A stretch of DNA of 6,888 nucleotides, taken from an uncultured Amylibacter sp. (GTDB lineage Bacteria; Pseudomonadota; Alphaproteobacteria; Rhodobacterales; Rhodobacteraceae). Where the stretch lies: NCBI GenBank assembly GCA_937944065.1, contig CALDZS010000106.1:1-6888 (forward strand). The letters run 5' to 3'. Shown here in pieces: positions 1 through 5,731 of this stretch. A program made the position numbers and the translations under genes. Below the pieces are notes generated by a model, which saw only the letters and a program-made list of their open reading frames with translations, did no database searches and was not told the DNA's origin. Numbering within the stretch: position 1 is the first letter of the stretch; the number at the start of each line of letters is the position of its first letter.

Positions 1-1205
1 GCGCGACTATCTTGGCGGGGAACCAGAAAGTGTTGTTTGCACGTTTGTCGGATGCGAAGTTCTTTTGGGAAAACGATCTGCGCATTGCCAAGGCTGGTAT
101 GGGTGAATGGACGGACAAACTGTCCAACGTGACCTTCCACAACAAACTAGGCACGCAGGCTGAACGGATTGAGCGTATCGCCGCATTGGCACGAGAGATT
201 GCCCCGATTACAGGTGCTGATCCTGATCTGGCAGAGCAGGCGGCGAAACTGGCCAAGGCTGATCTGTCATCCGAAATGGTTGGCGAGTTTGCCAAACTGC
301 AAGGGTTGATGGGGCGGTATTATGCGGTTGAAGCTGGATTGCCAGCCGAGGTTGGTGCCGCCAGCCAAGAACATTACTCGCCGTTGGGGCCAACAGACAT
401 GGTGCCATCTGCTCCGGTGTCGGTTGCCGTGGCGTTGGCTGACAAGATAGACACTCTGACAGGGTTCTGGGCGATTGATGAGAAGCCGTCAGGATCGAAA
501 GACCCGTTTGCGCTGCGTAGGGCTGCATTGGGTGTAATTCGGTTGGTTCTGGAGAATGATCTTAGAATACCTTTGTCCAAGATCACTCTGATAAAGATGC
601 CACTACTGCTAGCATTATATCATACCTTCAGCAATCAGACAGACAAAATGAAGGACGAAAATATTGCGAAACAAAAAACAGACGACCTCCTCTCCTTCTT
701 TCACGATCGCCTAAAAGTCTACCTGCGCGACAAAGGCATCAGCCATGATGTGATCGACGCGTGTTTGGCCATGCCAAGCAACGACGATTTCACGTTACTC
801 TTGAAACGCGCCGAGGCGTTGCAAGCGTTTGTGAAAACCGACGATGGCGAGAACTTGTTGCAGGGCTTTAAGCGCGCAAACAACATCCTGCGTGCCGAAG
901 AGAAAAAGGACGGGGTCAGCTATGAGGGCGACCCTGACCTGAAGTTCGCCGAGGATGCATCTGAGAACGCTCTGTTCGCCGCATTGGACACAGCGAAGGC
1001 CGCAATCGCACCAGCCGTCGCATCCGAAGATTTCGCCGCCGCAATGACTGCCATGGCCGACCTGCGCCAGCCTATTGATGCGTTCTTTGAGGCCGTGCAA
1101 GTGAACAGCGACAACCAGATCGTGCGCCGTAATCGTTTGTGTCTGTTGAACAAAATCCGTGCTGTCATGGGCGGGGTTGCCGATTTCACGCTGATCGAGG
1201 CTTAA
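1..1205 (+). CDS. glyS: Glycyl-tRNA synthetase beta subunit, 3' part (5' end outside window)
   Basis: The open frame runs from base 3 with no start in the window to TAA at 1203-1205, giving about 400 C-terminal residues of a protein that is usually about 690 long. The beta subunit joins the alpha subunit (GlyQ) in the heterotetrameric enzyme that charges tRNA-Gly in the cytoplasm. Family signatures seen: GNQKVLFARLSDAKFF at the left edge, an LGT segment near base 150, the HD-like segment ALADKIDTL (about 433-459), the hallmark DPFALRRAALGV (about 502-537), and a DALR-like anticodon-binding tail with FKRANNILR, then PIDAFFEAV, NRLCLLNKIR and a C-terminal ADFTLIEA. These align well with memory of E. 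coli GlyS. The TTG at base 12 is internal and not a true start. A short AT-richer stretch at about 560-700 falls in a variable linker. glyQ is expected upstream but cannot be seen. Confidence 0.97.
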   Translation, partial: ATILAGNQKVLFARLSDAKFFWENDLRIAKAGMGEWTDKLSNVTFHNKLGTQAERIERIAALAREIAPITGADPDLAEQAAKLAKADLSSEMVGEFAKLQGLMGRYYAVEAGLPAEVGAASQEHYSPLGPTDMVPSAPVSVAVALADKIDTLTGFWAIDEKPSGSKDPFALRRAALGVIRLVLENDLRIPLSKITLIKMPLLLALYHTFSNQTDKMKDENIAKQKTDDLLSFFHDRLKVYLRDKGISHDVIDACLAMPSNDDFTLLLKRAEALQAFVKTDDGENLLQGFKRANNILRAEEKKDGVSYEGDPDLKFAEDASENALFAALDTAKAAIAPAVASEDFAAAMTAMADLRQPIDAFFEAVQVNSDNQIVRRNRLCLLNKIRAVMGGVADFTLIEA

Positions 1206-1224
1206 TCTTACCTTTACTATACCT

Positions 1225-1425
1225 GCATATGGTCGCTATCGCGCCACATTTTGGACGCGATTAACCGCGAAATGTATTACAGCGGCATCACTACCGGGGG
1301 TAACGGTGTCGCCTTCGGACTTTCGGCGGCAGTCCCTTTAGCCGCCTGCATGAGGTCCTAGCCTAGTCCCAGGCTATAGGTTGAGCGCGGCTGATGGCAT
1401 ATCGTCACAGTCGCGCTTAATTTTT
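1225..1425 (+). ncRNA. Candidate structured RNA between glyS and ppdK (sRNA, 3' UTR or leader)
   Basis: No recognised protein gene lies here, but the plus strand folds into consecutive stems. Hairpin I at 1239-1260 has TCGCGCCA pairing TGG-A-CGCGA, eight pairs with one bulged A. Hairpin II at 1284-1313 has GGC/GCC, CAC/GTG and TACC/GGTA around a GGG loop. Region III at 1317-1346 can form GGACT/AGTCC and GGCGGC/GCCGCC, which interlock as an H-type pseudoknot. Hairpin IV at 1357-1380 has CCTAGCCT pairing AGGC-TA-TAGG. It ends in the intrinsic terminator at 1381-1425. I do not recognise it as tmRNA, 6S, SRP RNA, RNase P or a riboswitch class whose core I can recall. It may be a free small RNA, a processed glyS 3' UTR, or an attenuating leader of ppdK. 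No convincing promoter was found upstream, so the 5' end is approximate. A 29-36 codon open frame overlaps it. Confidence 0.45.
1381..1425 (+). terminator. Strong rho-independent terminator before ppdK
   Basis: TTGAGCGCGGCTG at 1381-1393 pairs with CAGTCGCGCTTAA at 1408-1420: 13 contiguous pairs with two G-U wobbles (1383/1418 and 1390/1411), followed at once by TTTTT at 1421-1425. A short inner stem (ATG 1394-1396 with CGT 1403-1405) may extend it over a two-base bulge. It lies 218 bases after the glyS stop and 55 bases before the ppdK start, so it either ends the glyS transcript, ends a separate small RNA, or works as a conditional attenuator for ppdK. Confidence 0.85.
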
Positions 1426-1468
1426 GCACGCTCTTGCGCCCATGCCCAACAATCTGCACTGTGAACCC

Positions 1469-1474
1469 AAGAGG
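1469..1474 (+). promoter_or_regulatory. Ribosome binding site fixing the ppdK start
   Basis: AAGAGG lies six bases before ATG 1481. The earlier in-frame candidates, TTG 1424 (inside the terminator T-run) and ATG 1442, have no such site, so 1481 is preferred. ATG 1484, the next codon, is also possible. Confidence 0.7.
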
Positions 1475-1480
1475 TTTGAC

Positions 1481-4075
1481 ATGATGGATGGATCATCACA
1501 AAAATATCCCGCTTGCGCGCCAATCACCAAAGGGGCCGACATTCCTGCGGATGTCTACGGCGCACGCGCATCCGCCATTCAAGGGTTGGTGGAACATGGA
1601 TTTCCAGTGCCCAAAGCATGGGCGATATCGTGCGAAACCGTCAAGCAATTCACCGCCAAAGGATTTGTGGTCGATTTTGATCTGGAAGATTTGTTCGAAG
1701 ACACGCATCTGTTGTCGGTTAGGTCCAGCGCACAAGATCGGGCGTGGGGCGGACCTGAAACCCTTTTAAACATCGGGATTAACGCGAAAAAGGCGAAAAG
1801 TCTGGCGAAAACCTTGGGTGCGAAGACTGCGTATTCACTGTTTTACAAGTTCATCACTGATTATGCTGTCATGGTCGCGCGTCTGGATGGCGAAGATTTC
1901 GATCTGATCTTGGAAGAGGCGGAAGCGGCGGGTGAAACTGACTATGAACACGCGGTTGATCGCGCATTGGGGTTCTATCACGCGGAAATGGATGCGCCAT
2001 TCCCAGACTGCCCCGTCAAACAGCTACGCCATGTCTTACGCTCGCTGGCCACATCATGGAACGGCCCCAGTGCGAAAATCCTGCGTGCTGCGCGTGGCGC
2101 GCCTGCGGATGCGGATTTGGGCTTGATCGTGCAACGTATGGCTTTGGGTGTCGGCAAGGGTGGCTATGGATCTGGGGTCGCGCAATTCGTTTCGCGCACG
2201 CGCGGGACCAAAACAGCACATGGGCGTTATTTAAGCCAAAGCCAAGGCCGTGAAGCTGTTGCTGAAAAATCTGCTGCGACTTTTTTGGCCAAAGATGAGC
2301 GTGGAACATCGTTGGAAGAGGAATATCCCGAGCTGTTCAAACAATTGACCGATCTTGGCGAGCAAGTGCGTAGAGTGCTCAAAAACGATATGAAATTGGA
2401 ATTTACCGTCGAGGACGACTATATTTGGTTGCTGGATGCAACACCTGCGGAACGCAATGGGCGCGCGGCTGTGGAAATCGCGGTGCGTCTGGCAGAAGAT
2501 GGATTGATCAGCAAAGAAGAGGCGCTGATGTCTATCGCGCCGACATCGCTAAACGAAAGCTTGCATCCACAGGTCAGCCGCAAAGCCAAGGTTGAAATTA
2601 TTGCCAGCGGTATCGGTGCCTCACCGGGTGCTGCCACTGGTAAGATCGTATTCACAGCTGCTGCTGCACTGGCGTCAGAGGCGCGTGGCGATGCATGTAT
2701 ATTGGTGCGCGTTGAAACTGGTCCCGACGACATTCGCGGGATGCATTCGGCCAAGGGTATTTTGACAGAGCGTGGTGGCATTACCAGCCACGCGGCGGTT
2801 GTGGCACGCGGGCTGGGTTTGCCCTGCGTGGTTGGTGCCGAAAACTCCAAGATAGATATGCGCAAGCGCGAGGTTGTTCTGTCGGACGGCGAAGTCCTCA
2901 GTGCAGGCGATGTTATCACGCTGGTCGGCGACACTGGCGAAGTGCTGCGCGGCGCACCCAAACTGGTCGAACCCGATTTGGGCGGTGCGATCCTAGAATT
3001 CATGTCATGGGCGGATGAATTCCGCACCCTGAGTGTGCGGGGCAACGCAGACACGCCTGCCGATTTTAGAATGGCACGTGCGTTTGGTGTCGATGGTATC
3101 GGTTTGGTGCGCACAGAACATATGTTCTTTGACGCTGACCGCATCACTGTGATGCGAGAATTGATTTTTGCAGACACTGAAGACGGGCGACGCGACGCGT
3201 TGGGGTTATTACTGCCCATGCAACGTGATGATTTCGTTGAAATGTTCACCCTAATGGGGGATCTGCCGGTTTGTATCCGCTTGCTGGATCCGCCGCTGCA
3301 CGAGTTTTTGCCTAGTTCACGCGATGAAATGCAGGCATTGGCCGAGAATATGGATTTGCCCTTGTCCAAAGTCATCGCGCGTATCGAAGATTTGCAAGAG
3401 TTTAACCCAATGTTGGGCACACGCGGCGTTCGTTTGGGTATTACAGCGCCTGCAATTTACGAAATGCAAGCGCGCGCGATTTTCGAGGCGGCAGCGTTGG
3501 TCGAAAAAAAGAACGGTCTGAAAGTCAAACCAGAGATTATGATCCCGCTTGTGTCGGCACGCCGCGAAGTTGATCTGATCAAAGCGCGCGTAGATGTGAT
3601 GGCCACAGAGGTCGAAGCGCAAACCAATATCGAGGTTCAATACGAAATTGGCGTGATGGTGGAAACCCCGCGCGCGGCACTGCGCGCGAACAATATCGCC
3701 GAGACCTGCAGTTTCCTGAGCTTTGGGACAAATGATTTGACGCAGATGACCTACGGGCTTAGCCGCGATGATGCCGGCCGATTTATGAGCGTGTACGTCA
3801 ACAATGATGTGTTTCCCGAAGATCCGTTCCACCGCTTGGACGAAGAAGGTGTGGGCGAGTTGATGGAAATTGCAGTCGAGCGTGCGCGTAATGCGAAGCC
3901 GAGCATCAAGTTAGGCTTATGCGGCGAGCATGGTGGCGATTCTGCCTCGGTAAAATTTTGCCATTCCTTGGGTCTAGACTATGTTTCGTGCTCTGCTTTT
4001 CGAACGCCAATAGCCAAACTCGCGGCGGCACAGGCTGCGTTGGCCCAAAAAGCCCGCGAACAACAGAAAAATTGA
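1481..4075 (+). CDS. ppdK: Pyruvate phosphate dikinase family protein with divergent ATP-grasp domain
   Basis: The 864-residue product is close to the usual 870-900 of PPDK, which interconverts ATP + pyruvate + Pi and AMP + PEP + PPi in the cytoplasm. Domains in order: ATP-grasp (about 20-340), swivelling phosphohistidine domain (about 385-500) with GGITSHAAVVARG and catalytic His437, and a C-terminal PEP/pyruvate barrel (about 515-850). Barrel residues matching the Clostridium symbiosum enzyme are present: Arg520 in VRGNADTP, Arg544 in RTEHMFF, Glu728 in VETPRAAL, Asn751 in GTNDLTQMTYG and Cys814 in CGEHGGD. The N-terminal half is unusual. The GGKG loop is GARA (Lys replaced by Arg29), GARASMPGMMDT has become SAQDRAWGGPET, and the metal/phosphate residues of LQTR (Gln, Arg) are Asp319 and Thr321. 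Arg81 and Glu307 are kept. Family membership is certain; ATP-dependent dikinase activity is not. No clear promoter lies between the terminator and the start, so expression may need terminator read-through. Confidence 0.9.
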   Translation: MMDGSSQKYPACAPITKGADIPADVYGARASAIQGLVEHGFPVPKAWAISCETVKQFTAKGFVVDFDLEDLFEDTHLLSVRSSAQDRAWGGPETLLNIGINAKKAKSLAKTLGAKTAYSLFYKFITDYAVMVARLDGEDFDLILEEAEAAGETDYEHAVDRALGFYHAEMDAPFPDCPVKQLRHVLRSLATSWNGPSAKILRAARGAPADADLGLIVQRMALGVGKGGYGSGVAQFVSRTRGTKTAHGRYLSQSQGREAVAEKSAATFLAKDERGTSLEEEYPELFKQLTDLGEQVRRVLKNDMKLEFTVEDDYIWLLDATPAERNGRAAVEIAVRLAEDGLISKEEALMSIAPTSLNESLHPQVSRKAKVEIIASGIGASPGAATGKIVFTAAAALASEARGDACILVRVETGPDDIRGMHSAKGILTERGGITSHAAVVARGLGLPCVVGAENSKIDMRKREVVLSDGEVLSAGDVITLVGDTGEVLRGAPKLVEPDLGGAILEFMSWADEFRTLSVRGNADTPADFRMARAFGVDGIGLVRTEHMFFDADRITVMRELIFADTEDGRRDALGLLLPMQRDDFVEMFTLMGDLPVCIRLLDPPLHEFLPSSRDEMQALAENMDLPLSKVIARIEDLQEFNPMLGTRGVRLGITAPAIYEMQARAIFEAAALVEKKNGLKVKPEIMIPLVSARREVDLIKARVDVMATEVEAQTNIEVQYEIGVMVETPRAALRANNIAETCSFLSFGTNDLTQMTYGLSRDDAGRFMSVYVNNDVFPEDPFHRLDEEGVGELMEIAVERARNAKPSIKLGLCGEHGGDSASVKFCHSLGLDYVSCSAFRTPIAKLAAAQAALAQKAREQQKN

Positions 4076-4216
4076 AAATTGCCTAAACCCTTGGGCATTA
4101 ACAATAAATGCGATTTATCAAATTTTCCGACCAGTGTTTCATAAGAAATAGCCTAGACAAGTAAGCCATAAACCGAGTAGACGCCCCCTATAACGAGACA
4201 ATGGGATCTGCACCTG
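4076..4216. other. Intergenic gap between ppdK and the hydrolase gene; no firm signal
   Basis: The gap is AT-richer than its surroundings. It holds a weak TGCC/GGCA hairpin just after the ppdK stop without a T-run, and a short AT-only stem (ATAAAT 4104-4109 with ATTTAT 4113-4118) followed by CAAATTTT. Neither is convincing as a terminator. TATAAC at 4189-4194 could be a -10 element but has no recognisable -35 partner. Confidence 0.4.
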
Positions 4217-4930
4217 ATGTTTATTTGCCGACTAAATTACGCACTTTGTGCACTAATTGCTGCCACCACTTTTGGTTTTGTGAACCCAACCGTTGCACAA
4301 AATGCCCCAAAGATAAGTGGCGATTTGACCCGCATCCTTGCGGATGAACGTGCCGTTCTTAGAAAAGTGCAACAAAATGATGTCATCATTATGACACGGG
4401 TTGATGCATTGAAGCCACGCAAGAAGCCAGCCAAATTACCAAAGATAAAACCGTCGGCGCAAATCGCGTCAAACAGTGGTGTTGACACAAAAGGTGTTCC
4501 GTCGAAATCACGTCTGAACGCAATGCCGCGGGCAAACGGAAATTCTGAGTGGGCTTGTCTGACAGAAGCACTGTATTTCGAAGCGCGTGGTGAAAGTATC
4601 GCAGGGATGTTTGCTGTCGCTGAAGTTATTATTAACCGCAAAGCATCACGGAAATTCCCGAACTCTATCTGTGGCGTGATCAGCCAAGGTGCTCATCGTC
4701 GCAACGCGTGTCAGTTTTCGTATAAATGTGATGGTATGGCAGAAGCATATCACGAGCCGCGCGCCTATGCGTTGGTTGGAAAGATTGCCCAAATATCACT
4801 TGAACGTCAGCAGCGCCCACTGACCAAAGGCGCAACTTTCTATCACGCGACATCGGTTAATCCGAAATGGTCACGGGTATTCGCGCGGACTGCGCGCATT
4901 GGGAAACACTACTTTTATCGTCCCAGCTGA
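4217..4930 (+). CDS. Secreted SleB/CwlJ-type cell-wall hydrolase
   Basis: A 237-residue protein. Residues 1-27 look like a signal peptide (short Arg-containing start, hydrophobic core, cleavage after TVA at Ala27), so it should act in the periplasm. Residues 28-108 are a linker with a charged stretch and a Lys/Pro-rich part (KPRKKPAKLPKIKP). Residues about 109-237 match the Hydrolase_2 (SleB/CwlJ) fold: CLTEALYFEARGES with Glu122 as the likely catalytic acid, then AEVIINR, a CQFSYKCDG segment, GATFYHA and a C-terminal RIGKHYFYR. Known members cleave peptidoglycan glycan strands; in non-sporing alphaproteobacteria the likely role is wall remodelling rather than germination. ATG 4217 has only a weak GGGA site 10 bases upstream, but the signal peptide supports this start. 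The 3' end overlaps the opposite-strand CAP gene by 16 bases. Confidence 0.88.
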   Translation: MFICRLNYALCALIAATTFGFVNPTVAQNAPKISGDLTRILADERAVLRKVQQNDVIIMTRVDALKPRKKPAKLPKIKPSAQIASNSGVDTKGVPSKSRLNAMPRANGNSEWACLTEALYFEARGESIAGMFAVAEVIINRKASRKFPNSICGVISQGAHRRNACQFSYKCDGMAEAYHEPRAYALVGKIAQISLERQQRPLTKGATFYHATSVNPKWSRVFARTARIGKHYFYRPS

Positions 4931-5571
4931 TTTCTTCCGAAATTTTGTGTGACGTAAAACGCCCCGCACGGCTGTTTTGGATCGTTTCGATATGCGGCAG
5001 CTGCGGCAGTGCTGGTCAACCTTTTGCGCAGCAAAGTCATTTTGTGGGGGCGAGAGTTCATCCATAAATGCCCAGACCATTCGGCCAAGCTTGCATATGT
5101 ATGTACACCGATACGTTTTTTTGACCGCGTCAGATAGCTGCAGTTGGCGGCGTTATCGACGATGATTTTGCCCCCTTTGTGATCAAGCCGTGTCATACGC
5201 AGAATGTTTTCTGCGTATACTTGGTGTCTCAAGCCAGCTTTGCGGAAGCGCTTTCTTAAGGTTTCTTCGCCTGGTTGCCGTGAAATATGTGAAAGCTTGT
5301 TATACCGTGCCATATTCCTTGAGTGCATTAATGACGCGGTGATCATGGATTGATCTTCTATCAAACTTGATCGGCCAGCCAAGCAACGTTGAAAGTTAAT
5401 CACCTTGCGCACAGAACTGGATACCAGCCTTTGATCAATCTGGTTGGGATTGACCACGCGCATTTCAGATGCCGTAAAGCGTGGCTTTGCACAAGTCGAG
5501 GCATGTGCCGCGCCTGTCATCGCCATCAACGCCACGGTGGCCGCAGATATTCGGATCAATCTATTTATCAT
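4915..5571 (-). CDS. Secreted CAP/SCP-domain protein
   Basis: Reading from ATG at 5571 gives 218 residues. Residues 1-24 form a typical signal peptide (MINRLIR, hydrophobic core, cleavage after AHA), so the product is exported. Residues about 50-215 match the bacterial CAP (SCP/PR-1-like) domain: HSRNMA with His83, LSH with His95, YAEN with Glu121, WMNSRPHKMTLL with His176, and a closing FYVTQNFG. Four cysteines (27, 63, 144, 202) could form disulfides after export. The molecular role of bacterial CAP proteins is mostly unknown, so none is assigned. A TTG start at 5592 would add seven residues ahead of the signal peptide and is less likely. The stop lies inside the 3' end of the hydrolase gene (tail-to-tail overlap), and upstream it diverges from folB behind its own promoter. 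Confidence 0.85.
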   Translation of the reverse strand: MINRLIRISAATVALMAMTGAAHASTCAKPRFTASEMRVVNPNQIDQRLVSSSVRKVINFQRCLAGRSSLIEDQSMITASLMHSRNMARYNKLSHISRQPGEETLRKRFRKAGLRHQVYAENILRMTRLDHKGGKIIVDNAANCSYLTRSKKRIGVHTYASLAEWSGHLWMNSRPHKMTLLRKRLTSTAAAAAYRNDPKQPCGAFYVTQNFGRNQLGR

Positions 5572-5601
5572 ATCAGCTTCATGCTTGCCCAATCTGGCAT
5601 A

Positions 5602-5632
5602 ATTATGTCGGAATAATAGGGTTTGTTGTCAA
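5602..5632 (-). promoter_or_regulatory. Probable sigma-70 promoter of the CAP-domain gene
   Basis: On the minus strand TTGACA (plus bases 5627-5632) is a perfect -35 hexamer and CATAAT (plus bases 5602-5607) a five-of-six -10 hexamer, with a 19-base spacer, slightly longer than ideal. The predicted start of transcription, near 5595, would leave a leader of about 24 bases before ATG 5571. Confidence 0.45.
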
Positions 5633-5648
5633 TTGATGCGATTACGAT

Positions 5649-5680
5649 ATCAAGGCGAAAACCCGCCAGTTTGCCTTGAT
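5649..5680. repeat. Inverted repeat in the divergent CAP/folB promoter region
   Basis: ATCAAGGC at 5649-5656 is matched exactly by GCCTTGAT at 5673-5680. Inside it AAAC (5659-5662) matches GTTT (5669-5672), making a 12-pair stem with a two-base GA bulge and a six-base CCGCCA loop. No T-run follows on the plus strand. It could be an operator for a dimeric regulator or an RNA hairpin in a longer folB leader. Confidence 0.6.
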
Positions 5681-5717
5681 CTAGGCTTAGAAAATTACTA
5701 GATGCCAGTCATCCAGC

Positions 5718-5723
5718 AAAGGA
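5718..5723 (+). promoter_or_regulatory. Ribosome binding site fixing the folB start
   Basis: AAAGGA sits eight bases before ATG 5732. The upstream in-frame ATG at 5702 has no purine-rich site at the right distance, so 5732 is taken as the start and the ten extra residues are dropped. Confidence 0.75.
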
Positions 5724-5731
5724 CATTTCTG

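Noticed and set aside
1206..1425. tmRNA, 6S RNA or a known riboswitch in the glyS-ppdK gap
   Set aside because: No tRNA-like CCA end or TpsiC motif, no tag-peptide frame, and none of the core motifs I can recall for TPP, FMN, cobalamin, SAM, glycine, fluoride, ZTP or guanidine riboswitches fits. A covariance-model search would be decisive.
1424..1480. Upstream starts for ppdK at TTG 1424 and ATG 1442
   Set aside because: TTG 1424 is within the T-run of the terminator, and neither start has a ribosome binding site, while ATG 1481 has AAGAGG at good spacing.
2419..3420. A 333-codon open frame on the minus strand inside ppdK
   Set aside because: It is antisense to strongly conserved PPDK sequence, is unusually rich in Ser/Arg/Pro, and has no recognisable domain; it is a shadow of the real gene.
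4098..4105. CtrA half-site-like TTAACAAT before the hydrolase gene
   Set aside because: A single near-match half-site in an AT-rich gap is expected by chance, and no second half-site sits at the right spacing.
4076..4130. Terminator after ppdK
   Set aside because: The TGCC/GGCA and ATAAAT/ATTTAT stems are short, and neither is a GC-rich stem followed directly by a T-run.
4883..4897. GCGCG/CGCGC hairpin near the hydrolase 3' end
   Set aside because: Only five pairs with no T-run on either strand, and it lies within conserved coding sequence of the hydrolase.
5676..5689. FNR/FnrL-type box TTGATCTAGGCTTA upstream of folB
   Set aside because: The left half fits TTGAT-N4-ATCAA but the right half (GCTTA) matches only one base, and folate synthesis is not an expected target.
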